This document shows positions 32,235 to 43,424 of a stretch of 64,000 nt of DNA, piece by piece. The notes below the pieces were generated by a model that saw nothing but the letters and a program-made list of their open reading frames with translations, was not told the origin of the DNA and did not search any database. Source of the stretch: Thereva unica (taxonomy: Eukaryota > Arthropoda > Insecta > Diptera > Therevidae). The stretch spans positions 21,217,676 through 21,281,675 of the forward strand of contig OX465286.1 of NCBI GenBank assembly GCA_949987705.1. Reading direction: 5' to 3'. Each line of letters starts with the position of its first letter. Position 1 is the stretch's first letter. Position numbers and translations under genes: made by a program.

Positions 32235-32690
32235 TTTTTTTTTATGTGACACACTAGAGACAGGCCCCTTTGTACTGTCGACCATGTATTCATTTTTGAA
32301 ATGTCGAACAGCAGCTCTAGTCGGAAGATAGAGAGAGAAGTGAAGAAAGAACTGTCACAACCTAGCTGCGGTATTTTATTTCACCTACTCCCAACCATTT
32401 TGCGACTCTGACATCGGGGTATCGAGAACAACTCGCTGGAGTGTTATGCCTCCTGAAACGAGTTGAATCTCATCAACCAACCGATGACATGCGCTTGGTG
32501 GAGCGGGGAAGAGAACTAGTGAAGGCTATGACAGGAGGAATCAGGAATGCAAAGAGGGAAGAAGAAAGAAGGAAAGTTATGTAGGTGGGAAATTGGGAAA
32601 GGCTAGGACCGTGGCACCGCCGGGAATCGAACCCGGGACCTCTGGGATAGTAGTCAGGCGCCTTACCCCTAGACTACCGAGGCTCTATAG
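32235..32690 (-). mobile_element. tRNA-derived SINE with LINE-like tail
   Basis: On minus the element starts with a tRNA-like head: TAGTCTAGGGGTAAGGCGCC (box A) and GGTTCGATTCCCGG (box B, plus-strand 32623-32633), with a good T-arm stem. A body of about 350 bp follows, and the unit ends in AGTACAAAGGG...GTGTCACAT plus nine A. That tail matches the 3' end of the jockey-like LINE (AGTACAAAGGGTGAC...GCCACAT plus A). Pol III would transcribe it from the internal boxes. No clear target duplication was found. Confidence 0.7.
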
Positions 32691-33051
32691 ATTCGGCCTG
32701 CGATTCTGCCCAAACTCCGTTCGCCCTTTCCTAAAAAAGTTACTTTCGCATTTATAATATTAGTAAGGACTAGCGTAAAACCCGCGTGCCTTGCAACGGC
32801 TTTAAATAAAAAAAGTTTACTATGTGCACTGTTTTACATCAAAAAAAAAGTCAGCTGTTATTATGCCTAAAAAAGGTTTAATATAGTGCATTTTTTTATA
32901 TCACCTCTGGTCAACAAATCTGCAAGTTTTGAAGCAGAGATTAGCATGTATCAAGAGAAGTGACATTTTAGGGTTTGACGAACGTTCGTTAAGTTTGTTC
33001 TCCCATTTACGTGGGTGCAAGAAATTATGAAGCGATCTCAAATGAATCCTA

Positions 33052-33378
33052 GAGCGGTTCTACACATTCAACTTTGCATTCCACTTTTTGACGTTCAACT
33101 TTTTTTTCTCTTTCACTCCAATGCAAAGTTTGAAACAGACTAGAGTTGAAAGGAAAATGGAAAGCAGCTCAGAATAGAATGGAAATTTGGGTTCAACTTT
33201 TGTGTTTTCGTTTAACATTTTTATGAGTGTGCGAATATGTATGAATATGAGTGTACACGGACAGCAGTGACAGTCGAGCCTTTCGATCTTCTTCTTCAAA
33301 AGTTGAAAATGTGTAGACATGAGCGACAGAATTGAACGTCAAAAAGTGGAATGCAAAGTTCCATGTGTAGAACCGGTC
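33052..33378. mobile_element. MITE, about 50-bp inverted repeats, CTA flanks
   Basis: Left end GAGCGGTTCTACACATTCAA, right end the inverse of GACCGGTTCTACACATGGAA; both continue through ACTTTGCATTCCACTTTTTG and GACGTTCAA. CTA lies directly outside both ends (33049-33051, 33379-33381). A 3-bp duplication points to the PIF/Harbinger group, though that is inferred from size only. No coding sequence. Confidence 0.85.
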
Positions 33379-33394
33379 CTAAATAAAGTGAATT

Positions 33395-34092
33395 TCGAGT
33401 TTCACAAATTTTGGATTTCGAGAAATGCTAAAACATGTGTTTCATTATATATGCTACGTATATAGTTTTTATACCAAGTTCTAAGAACAACTGTTCTCAT
33501 ACAACTGTTTCCACCCTGTTTCCCCCTTCGGGGTTGAATTTCGAAAAATCCATGACGCCGTGCTTCATTATTTATGGTGTATAGTACTTTTACACAATTC
33601 GAAAAAATCTGGCTGAAGAAAAAATTACCGATTTCCCCTCTTAGGTGATGAGTTTCAAAAAAGTGGATGTCCACGTCATTATAGGTATGCACCGTCAAAA
33701 TTTCAGCCCTATAGCTCCAGCGGTTTGGGTTAACCCCATTTCACCCCCTTAGGGGTTGAATTTCGAAAAATCGCTTTTTAGTGGATGTCCACGTCATTAT
33801 AGGGATGCACTGTCGAAATTTCAGCCCTTTAGCTCCAGCGGTTTGGGTTGTGCGTTGTCTGTCAGTTACTTTTTATACAATAGAAAAAAAAGTCAAGAAA
33901 AAAATTCCCCTTACAACCTATTGAGCCCCATTTCACCCCCTTAGGGGATGAATTTCGAAAAATCCTGAAACACGTATTTTATTATTTATGGTTAGGAGTA
34001 TTTTTACTTAATTTTCAGAAAAATGAATTTTACTTAGTTTGGAGAGAAATAAAACCCCCCTTACAACCTATTCAACCCCATTTCAAAAAGGA
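33395..34092 (+). repeat. Degenerate repeat array (GGGGTTGAATTTCGAAAAATC)
   Basis: A motif near GGGGTTGAATTTCGAAAAAT recurs at about 33530, 33640 (weak), 33750 and 33945, with a partial copy at 34077, usually preceded by CCCCATTTCACCCCCTTA. Two intervals share GTGGATGTCCACGTCATTAT and AGCTCCAGCGGTTTGGGTT. Spacing varies from about 105 to 195 bp. A dispersed insect repeat of unassigned class. Confidence 0.65.
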
Positions 34093-34149
34093 TAGATAGC
34101 ATTTACCTGTTAACAGCGGTTTCTGGATTATTTGTATAGTATTCAAAGA

Positions 34150-37100
34150 AAGCAACAATCATTTCAAATGATCTTGTCATAGCAGCCCACATTTTCACTT
34201 TTAGATGTTTTTTGTTATTTTATTTTATTTAAAATTTTATACTTTTTTCACTTTATTTATATTTTTTTTAAAAACATAAAACAACACGTAAACAAGCACA
34301 AACAAACACCCACCCCCAGCCGCCAAAAACGTGTACATATAGAATTTTTGTTTGTGTTTGGTTTTTATACTTATATATATATATATATATGTACTTATAT
34401 ATAATTATGTAGGTTAGGGTATTTTTTTTTGTTTATCTTAAGTTTTATTTATAAATTTATTTAAAAATATATTTTTTTTTAGTTTAATATTAACTTTATA
34501 TGATTTTTTATTGTTTTTGTTATTTTTTGATATTCATCGAAAAAGTTATGATTTGTTTTTTTTTTGTTTTAGTTCTTTTTTGTAAATTTATGTTGCGATT
34601 TTTTTTATACTTAGCGCTTAACTTTTGGTTTTTTTTTAAAAGCTATGAATCAATTTTTTTTGTTTTTGGATTTTTTTTAATTGTTGCTTAGTCGTTTTTT
34701 TATTGTGTATATTTTGTAAATGCAATAATAATCTTAATATTGCTTCGGAGAAGAAAGAGATATAAATTCTTTATTGTTTTTTTGATAAAGTTTTGTCTTG
34801 TTTTAAACTGTCGCGATTGGGATTTTTAGTTTTAATATGTGTTTTTTTTTTTAATTTATTCTTCCCCACAAAATATGGCGGGCGTAAATCACTCAAAAAA
34901 TCTAGAATAAATTTTCCATTGTTGTGTGTGAATTTTTATTTGATTTGTCTCTTAAAATTTTGCTATTTTTTTGGCTTTTGTTTATTTTTTTACTTTTTCT
35001 TTTTCTAAATATATATGTATGCTCAAACCCAAATGATTATAAATGAATTGTATTTTTGTTCTTGTTGTTTATAAATATATATATTTTTTTAAATTTTTGG
35101 TTTTTATATTTTATTTCTTAAAAGCACTAACCACGAAACACAGCCTTAAATATTTTCAGAGTTTTATTTAAATTTTCTTTCTTTGTGTAATTAACTTTAT
35201 TGATTTCTTTTTTTTTTATTTTTTTCTTAAATTTTCTTTAATTAGGTTTATGTTTTACTTATTGGGTCGTGGGGGAGGGGTGGTTGGATTGTTTTATTTG
35301 AAATAATTTGTACTTAAAGGATGTTTTTTTTTATTTGTTGTTGAGTTAGTCCTTATTATTATTATTATTATTATTATTATGTATTCCCTTTTTTCTCTTG
35401 TTCTCATTCACTTAATTATTCGGTGGGCATTTGTTTGTTCTTATATATTTCAAATTTGTTTTTTCATTTTTTTTTATATTTTTTTCTGTATTTTATTTCG
35501 AAGAACAGAAACAAAGCAATTTTGTTGTTGTTGATGGTGTAGTAGTAGATCTGATAGGGTTTTTGTATCGTCTTGGTTTAAACAGCGGAGAAGGTGGTAA
35601 TATAAAAAACGACAATGATAGTCACAGTATTTTTGGGTTTTGAAAATTTTACGTTAGTTGCATGAAAAACACGGAACGATAGAAGTGTTAGACATACGTT
35701 TTTCTAACCAACCTTTCATTTAAAAAAAATTATCAATCAAGAATATAGTTTTTTTTGGTGTATAGCCTCCAATTTAATATGTAGTAAATAGCACAGAACA
35801 AGAACAAACAAAAAATGTTTATTTATTTATTGTTTTGCTAATTTTTATAGAAAATTTCAGTAGCATCAGACTTTTTCTTTTTTGACTTATTTTTTATTGT
35901 ATTTTTTTTTTGTTTTAATAATTTTAAGTTAATTTTTTCTGTGTTTCACAAATAAAATGTTATTCAAAAAGTTTTTTTGGGGGGGGAGAGGTTTTGGAGC
36001 AAGGATAGTTCGAAAATGACTATATTAGTATAAGAAAATAGGTTATAATTATTATTAAGAATACATTGAACACCAACCACTTATTTATTTATTTAAATTT
36101 GTGTTTTGTCCTTTTATGTACATATTTTGTTCTGTTATTTGAGCACCGTTTTTTTTGTGTGTAATTGATTAAATAAAAAGTAGATTTATAGTTTATTTTC
36201 TTGTGTTTTTGTTGTTGCTGTTGTAAAATTAATAAACAAGTTTGTTTTTTTACACAAAAAACGGATATTTTTATTTATTTATTTTTTGTTTTAATTTTTT
36301 ATCACACTTTTCTTCTATTTTTTGAAGATATTTACCTAAATTTCTAACATATATGTTGTATATATATATAAAAAAAACTTAAATTGTTTTTATTATTTTA
36401 ATTGCTTTTATTATTACTTATTATTATTATTTATGTTGCGCTATTGTAGTTTTTGTTTTTCTTTTTGTTTTTGTTTTGGTTTGGTTTTATTTACTCTGCA
36501 ACACATTTTGTCCGTTGAAACGACGTTGACTATTCATAATATTTTGTGTGTTCTTTGTAATTTTTTTTGGGAAGGTTGTTCGGTTTTTTTTTTTGGTTAT
36601 TTTGTTTGCAACAGACTAAAAAAATAAAGTTCCACAAAACTTTATACTTTATAACAATTTAAAAAAACAATAACTTAAAGCAATTTATTTATTTTCCACA
36701 CAGACACCCACACACACACACAGAAAAGTGTGATTGTTTATTTTTTGTTTGTTGACAACAAAAACACTTGAAGGTATAAGAAAGATTAGATTGTTGTTAT
36801 TATTATTATTTGGTATTTGTTATATATTGTTTTGGGATCAGTTTATATTTTTTAAATTAAAATATTAATATTAAGTGTTATATTATTTCTTTCCTTAATA
36901 AAAGAAAGAAAAAACAAAACAAATATGTAAAAGAAAAAAAAATTGTTGATTTTTTGATATATTGAATATAAATAATGAAGTGTCTCTCTTTTATTTAGTT
37001 TCGTTTGTTTTCATTTTTTTTTTTTTGTAATGTATATGTTTAGGTTTTTGTTTTTTTTTTGTTTTATTTTAAAGCAGCAAAAAAATTTAATTTTTCTGTT

Positions 37101-38684
37101 TTGAAATTATTTTTTAGTTTTTTTTCTTTGTTTTGTATTTGAATATTAAAATTTCTTGTAAATATAATTTTATATTAATTTTTGGTTGATTATATGTTTT
37201 TTTAAAAAAATTTTTTTATTGTAATAAAATTAATATTTTTTTAACTTATGAAGTGCAAGATCCTTTAAAAAAAATACTATTATTATTATAATTATTATTA
37301 GTATTTATTATTACTATATAAAATGAAAACCTTGTTTGCTGCTGCAGATTTACACGCGACTAACTGTTGCATGGAAATCCTGGCTGGCGTTTTGTCATAT
37401 TTTTCTCTCCCCCACCTTACATATAAAAATTTCTATAATAACCCCTCCACCTAGATTCCCTACCCCCTCCATAAAGCGAAAATCTACCAAAAATCTCCCC
37501 ACTCTGCCTCCAGCCATCATCTATCACGTTTCATAGTCATGTTTTAGCCCCGTGTGTCGTCAACCCCACCACAAATACTGTGTAATAATTTCTCCGCCAT
37601 CCTCAACCCCCTCTCCAAATCCGGTCGCCCGGCGAGCGTAACCATATCATTTCTCCAATTTTTCTATAGAACTATCTATACAAGCACCAGTAGTATGTGA
37701 CCTGTATTCTGTATTGATGTTTGCTCCATATTTTTTTTTTGGAGGAGAGAAACAGAGATAGCCAAAGAAAAGAGAGTATTGCTTTTAATATTGGCTAGGT
37801 GTTTTATAACACACACACACATACATATATGTATATATATATATACATAGAAAGAAGTATCCCCCTTAACTATATGTGGTTTCTGCTTTAGGTCACCCCT
37901 GTTTTTAAGACCATACCTATGTATATTTACATATATACACCTATGTACATATACATATATAAGGCAAGAGCATCCCCCTAAAAACTTTCCATATGCTAAA
38001 ATTTTCACTTTTCATCTACCACATTTTTTTGTACTTCTTTGCAAAAAGGGGTTTTCTGCAGAATATCCTCAAGTATGTTTCTATGCGCATGCATTGTATG
38101 AGTGTGTATAACGTATAGGCACGTGCTTTTTTTATATACATATAGTATACTCGTTCTAGTAGCAACAGGATTTGTGTTTTTATTTTTTTTAGCTAAAATA
38201 AAAACAAATTGTACATTTTGCAACTTTTTACAAAAAAAGCTTTCCTCCTCTCGAATTCCCATCACTCAACAATTTCACCCGCCTGTTCTCCTCAATGTAA
38301 CCTTCATCCAAAATTCTTTCAGTTAAACATACCTATCAATAGATACCAACAAAAAAAATGTATATACACATATATAAAATCATTTTCTCTTATTACCCCG
38401 AAAATATTGAAGGAAACCATCATCCACCAACCACCCAAGGATGGTTATAAAACGGTTACGATAGTTATAGAAAGGTACATATTACGACTGAGTGTATTCA
38501 AGGGAGAAAGTATGGTTGTGTGATGAAATGTACTATAGGGAAATTTTGCTAAAAATTAAAAAAAAAACACGAAACTGCTAGTTTTAATCCAGATAGTCTC
38601 TAGAAAAAAAATCTATACTAATTTTTTCTTTGGCTGTATCTATGAATATAATTTATATATATGTATATAATTATATAGATATAT
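34150..38684 (-). other. T-rich tract, possible long 3' UTR (minus)
   Basis: About 4.5 kb that is strikingly T-rich on plus, so A-rich on minus with AACAAC, AAACAAAAAC and simple ATT/TAA repeats, as in long fly 3' UTRs. There are almost no recognisable transposon pieces. Many TTTATT motifs (AATAAA on minus) are present. It begins directly after the stop codon of the candidate exon 38685-38768. It could instead be intronic or intergenic low-complexity DNA. Confidence 0.35.
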
Positions 38685-38768
38685 TCAGAAAGGGTCGGCT
38701 GGGCTCGTCTTGTTGTAGTTAGTTCTTGTTTCTTTTACCGGGTGTCTAACTTTCAGGGGCAGCGAATT
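38685..38768 (-). CDS. Candidate last coding exon of a host gene
   Basis: On minus, CCCCTGTTTCAACCCCTCAAATAG gives a pyrimidine-rich 3' splice site ending in AG at 38769-38770. The following frame opens NSLPLKVRHPVKETRTNYNK, continues TSPADPF and ends at TGA (38687-38685). GC content is near 50% inside the 84 bp and near 25% around it, as expected for a conserved exon in AT-rich DNA. No family is recognised from 27 residues, and upstream exons would lie at higher coordinates or outside the window. It may be a chance frame. Confidence 0.3.
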   Translation of the reverse strand, partial: NSLPLKVRHPVKETRTNYNKTSPADPF

Positions 38769-39221
38769 CTATTTGAGGGGTTGAAACAGGGGAATACGAT
38801 ATACCAAAATTAAGAATTTGCGCAGATGACATATTAAGATGTTATAGTTTGTTTATGCATAATATGAAAAGTCCACTATAAATTATATTTATTAGACCTC
38901 ATTTTTTGTGTTTAAATATAAAAAACAAAACCACACATTGACATTATGTTAAAACAAATTAAAAATAAAAATAAAATTTAACTAAAAAAATCTACCGCAG
39001 CGAAAATTTTTATTGTTTTTCTCCAGCTTTTCCTATGGTTTTCATTTCCTATAGTTCCATACACACACATCCACATATCTTAACTTACCAAAAGCTTTTT
39101 TGAAAGCTTTTATCAACTAGCTGGTGTAAGTCTTTGGTGTAATTATTATGTAATGGTTTGCGACTATACTGCTTGTTCATAAAATTCATGCATTTTTGTT
39201 TTTAACTATTTTATTTACAGC

Positions 39222-39740
39222 TTGCCAAACGATGAATGGTATAGTGGGGTGTACGGCAAGAACGTGCATCAGCTATCAGCAAAGATGAAGGAAGTGAAAG
39301 CAGAGATGAAGAAACTCACGGCGGGAGTCTTGGCGTTAAAATATGAACAGAAATTGTCAACAGTAGTTCATGAACGTTCGCTAGTATATCTTTAGAGTCT
39401 ATGAAAAAATAGAGGAACCAGAAAGATCAGAAAAGCGACAGAAATCTGGATAGCATGAAGGAAATATTTTTAAATTCCATGATTAAAAATGAAGAGAATT
39501 TATAGATTAAACTAGAAATCGTTAGAGCCGACCTAGAAAGGGTAAAGATTCATCACATATCAACAATATTTCACGAAGTCAATTGACTTAGGAAGATGCA
39601 GTCTTCAACTTTTGACGGGCAGTCGAAATATTTTAGTCGATATCAGCAAAAAAGCCGCCTAGTTACGCGTTTTTGATTGAAGCGATGGAAATGCGTTGCA
39701 GTGACTAGTAGCACATGCAAGAACTCTATACACTTTAGGA
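39222..39740 (+). pseudogene. Retroelement gag-like remnant
   Basis: The frame at 39222 runs LPNDEWYSGVYGKN then a coiled-coil-like AKMKEVKAEMKKLTAGVLAL before a stop. Broken frames later give LERVKIHHIS and KMQSSTFDGQSKYFSRYQ, which resembles the P-x-F/Y-DGx...W start of gypsy-type gag cores. A splice-acceptor-like TTTTATTTACAG precedes the first frame, so its first codons could instead be host sequence. Confidence 0.35.
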
Positions 39741-39918
39741 GTTGTCCATTAATTACGTGAGGCGTTTATGGGGGGAAGGGGTCAAGCCGAATCTCACCCA
39801 ATCTTACGTGTGAGAGAGGGGGGTCTCGGCAAATGTCACGTAATTTTTTTCCTCAAGAAACAGTGTAAAATTGCTGAAAAAACTCGATTAAATTAAGTAA
39901 AACATGTTTCTTCCAGGG

Positions 39919-40050
39919 CAGGTCGACAGGCACGGCCGGATGAAGGCTACACATTATTCAGCCAGACTGAGGGATGAGGACTTCAAGTATCCGCCTGACA
40001 GGCCGTGGCATGACGATGACTTCATGATTCCCTACAGACACACGCCGTGA
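39919..40050 (+). other. 43-codon open frame after a splice-like AG
   Basis: TTTCTTCCAG at 39907-39916 precedes a frame starting QVDRHGRMKATHYSARLRDE and ending FMIPYRHTP, stop at 40048-40050. It is GC-richer than the flanks, acidic-basic mixed and Pro/His/Tyr-rich. It could be a captured host exon inside the TIR element or a chance frame; no family recognised. Confidence 0.25.
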
Positions 40051-40730
40051 CCACCCGCTAACAAGCGCGAATGCGAGTGTGGATGATTTTCGCACCTAGT
40101 TCGCTCCTTGCTTTCAGTTCCCAGTGGATACGGCGTGAATTCGTGCTGTAAATTCACGAGACTGAATAGAAGTTACAAGTTACAGGCACAAATTGACCAT
40201 AAATGCCCACACACAAAGATTTTTGTCAGTTTTCTTGTACTGCAGGGCTCATCCAGTTGGCGGCCGGTGATTTTATGGTGATACTTCGCTTCAAGATGAA
40301 AATTTTCAAGCCTGCCGTCCACCTGTGATATGGCTAAATCCTACACAAATTTTTTTATGCGAACGCCAGAAAGGAGCATAGTGGCCCCTCAACTGTCGAG
40401 CCGCCACCGGCCAGCCAAACGCTCGACTCGGTGAATGCTGCGGCGTACGAGTCAAGTAACACCGACCCGCGGTCCTCAGAATATAGAACTACAGGCCTTC
40501 GCCGAGCGCAATGAAATTCTTGTTGAGTATGAGTGCTCAAGTTTTGGAAGTTGTGTGGAATAGAGTGGAAGAGAGGAGGGCAAGTGGGAGTTCGAATTAT
40601 CAGTTATCTATAATTATCTTGTGGTTACGTCGGTAAATACGTATATTAAGTGTAATTACTAGATTTTCTAAATTTTAAAATTCTCACGACATCTCACCAA
40701 GGAGAAGGAGGGTCGAAAAATCCCCTTATA

Positions 40731-41207
40731 CCATGTTTCCATCGCACTTGAAATCCGCAGGTTTTGATAAAACGATTTGGCGAAAACCAAATGTGTTTCC
40801 ATCGCACCAGGCAGTTTTCGCTTCTCATAACAAACTTGCACATCAAATTTTAAAAACCTAATTATATCAACAAAACTGAGGAATTTGGAAAGAATAGGCT
40901 GTAAAATAAGGAAAAAATATATCTAAACATTCATTTAAGCTCCATTTTAAACGTTAAAGATAGAAAATTTAAAAATGACAAATTCGTACTGTCAAAATTT
41001 TTTACAGCTGAGAAATTTTCACAAGCTGAGTACACTTGCTGAATAGGCTGAATAGTCATTACCAAGATTTCGATCGAGATTTCATTGAAATCTTCTCCGA
41101 AAGGCGATTTCATTTTATATGCTAAAACATGAGATTTCAAACGAGATTTCGTCCGAAATCCTCATTTTTGCCGAAATCGGAAGATTTCGAGTGCGATGGA
41201 AACATGG
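40731..41207. mobile_element. MITE, 25-bp inverted repeats, TA flanks
   Basis: Begins CCATGTTTCCATCGCACTTG and ends with CGAGTGCGATGGAAACATGG, a near-perfect 25-bp inverted repeat; TA flanks both ends (40729-40730, 41208-41209). The motif TTTCCATCGCAC also repeats internally. No coding sequence. TA flanks suggest Tc1/mariner mobilisation. It splits the end of the surrounding TIR element. Confidence 0.85.
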
Positions 41208-41233
41208 TATTACGTAATTTATGGGTGACCCCT

Positions 41234-42729
41234 CAACAACCAAATTTACTTCAAAAGCCAGGAGAAATGCTGCAGAAACTTTGTGCCAATCTAGAGAGAC
41301 TGGTTCATTTGGCATATCCCAGTTTCGGTTAAGACTACATAATCGAGGTAGCAAGAGAGACTTTTTAACTCTTTTACCGACCGGGATTTGCAACAGGCTG
41401 CCATATGCTCTAGCATAAAAGGCTTGAAAGCAAGCAACAAGGAAAGCAATCCGCATCAGGGAAATCAACACGATGGAGGGCATTTGCAACCGAAGCAACA
41501 CCTTGGAAGTGCGTGGGTGATTCCAATACTGTAACCGTAAAGGGCCAGGTCATCTACAAAAGAGTTATTTACATCATCTACAAAAGAATTATTTAAAGCG
41601 AAGGAGAGCGGAATCTCCCAAGAGTAGGAGAGGCACAACTTTCTATGAAAAGTGCTGACTTCTGTAGAAAGGTGACCAGAGGGACACCGAATAAAATGAC
41701 GCCGTGTCTCTCGAATGACAGCAGCAGGGAAACTAATAAAGACCAACTCCACGGGGAACGGGAGTTAATTGGGGTAATTAAAGGTCATCATCAGCATCAA
41801 CAAGCTGCACCTTAGGGACTGAAAGAATAACAGTAACGTAAGGCAAGAAAATTGAGAGATGACGACTTTTGGGAAAATGAATACCGTTCAACATAGGTTT
41901 GACATCCGAGATGCCCAGCCAATAAAGCAATCACCGAAAAGACCACTACTATCCAAGCGAGAAGAAGCTGCCAACATTATTGAGAATATGAGAAAACATA
42001 GAAAATATACAGTAGTCGAAAAGACCTTAGTAGGTAATGGAACACTTGAGTTTGGGAACCAAGGGGCGTAGTTCGGCGTAGTAGTGGGTAGCATAACTAT
42101 CTTGCGTTTGGATTAATTTTACTTTAGACTCTATTGTTCAGGCTGATAATTGAGTTGGGGTTTTCTCTCTTTCTGTTGACCAAATTGCAGGTTTGAACAT
42201 TCGCCATAGAGTAGTTGCAATATCTCGATCGGAATCATCGCTTCAGCATGCGGCGATAAAAGCTTTCCAACGATATGATGTAATGTGTTTTTTCTTTTCT
42301 TTTTTTTTTGATAAAAATTAGACAAGAATTCCAGCTATGGACAATTAATTACTGGCGCTTAGATCATTTTCTCCGTGTGCCGAACGCCCCTCCATTGCCC
42401 AAGTGACTGGTAGCCGGTAGCCCTAGAAGGTAAATCTAATAAGGTGCTCCGCCGGCTAAACCGGTTAATAATAGGACACCAAAGCTCTCCTTAGGTTGGA
42501 TCTTCACCTAGTTGACGGTGCACCTCTATGTTCACCGCCTGGCACTACCTGCCTCGCAGCCTTTATCGGCTGGAATTACACTCCGAAAAGGCTGTCTCCT
42601 GCTATGGTCTCAGTAGGCATACTGCCGAAAGAAGCCGTATGCGTATCTATGATCCAGAATATGCTAGAGGTGAGCTAAATACAGCGCCGCGGGACATGAC
42701 GTGGGGCGAGTCTGTAACGGTATAACAAG
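41234..42729. other. No confident gene
   Basis: GC is higher than elsewhere and frames such as 41115-41501 (minus) and 41859-42071 (plus) exist, but none shows a family. It may be old LINE sequence upstream of the C-terminal piece at 42730. A poly-T run at about 42300 is unassigned. Confidence 0.35.
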
Positions 42730-43090
42730 GGAAGTGATACGAAACTGTTAAAGATCGGTAGACCCACAAACTATTCTCAAACGTGGAGAGGTCGGTTACG
42801 AGGAAGCGTGGGCAAGTGAATTACAACCTCTCTCAGTTCTTGAGTGGACATGGAAGTATATAGCAAATACCTCCATCATCTCGAGCACACGATGACTCAC
42901 CGCTATGTCTAGAGCACATCTTTGTTTATTGTGTGAGGTTCGGCGAATAAAGGGCGGAATTAGAGGCAATGGGCGTAGTTAATTTGACGGAAGTTATCCC
43001 CCCGTATTCTAAAAGCAGTCACAAGCCACCACGCAATCACAAGTATGTGGTAAGTGGCAATTGGACGCCTATACTAAATGAAAAGAAGAA
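42730..43090 (+). pseudogene. R1/LOA-type LINE C-terminal fragment
   Basis: Plus strand encodes NYNLSQFLSGHGSI (the LTxxLSGHG block), then DSPLCLEHIFVYCVRFGE and AELEAMGVVNLTEVIPPYSK, the end of ORF2 in this LINE group. Frameshifts and a stop are present. The element is separate from the RTE LINE that starts soon after. Confidence 0.6.
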
Positions 43091-43424
43091 GTGAAGTAGA
43101 CATAACTACTGTCAACAATGACGTAGAACGAAAAAAAGCTCGAGTCGCCAAAGTTTTTGACTTATGACTGGTGACAATTTTAGAATAGGGGAGTAAGAAT
43201 TGTGTCCACATACATACATATATATTCTAGAAATACTGGATTTTATGTATGTAAATTGAATATTTGTAACTATTCTATGAGAGAGGATAGGCTAATATGA
43301 TCGGGCTAATCCCTTCCAAGTAAGGTTGGCGTGAGGCTAATAACCTCACCCGTAAAAAACAATTATTACGGAACGAGCAACATGCCTCGGATACTGAAAT
43401 AAACGACGACGACCACGGCAACGA

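Larger units (their letters stand above)
39744..41233. mobile_element. TIR element with ATTACGT ends
   Basis: Left end AGTTGTCCATTAATTACGTG, right end ATTACGTAATTTATGGGTGACCCC, which are approximate inverses. G-rich runs and CACGTAATTTTTTTCCT lie inside the left end. A second element (40731-41207) lies just inside the right end. The central part includes a 43-codon open frame (39919-40050). Superfamily not assigned. Confidence 0.55.

Noticed and set aside
32612..32690. A genuine tRNA gene on minus
   Set aside because: Box A and B are good but the acceptor and anticodon stems do not pair; the unit continues into a SINE body and poly-A tail.
35350..35380. ATT repeat run as a CRISPR-like or telomeric array
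   Set aside because: A plain trinucleotide microsatellite without spacers.
34500..36627. Many short frames rich in Phe/Leu as membrane proteins
   Set aside because: They result from T-runs on the plus strand; no frame is long and none has balanced composition.
37676..38523. Overlapping frames of 60-110 codons on both strands
   Set aside because: Low-complexity TATATA/ACATAT and A/T-runs; no family and both strands are open alike.
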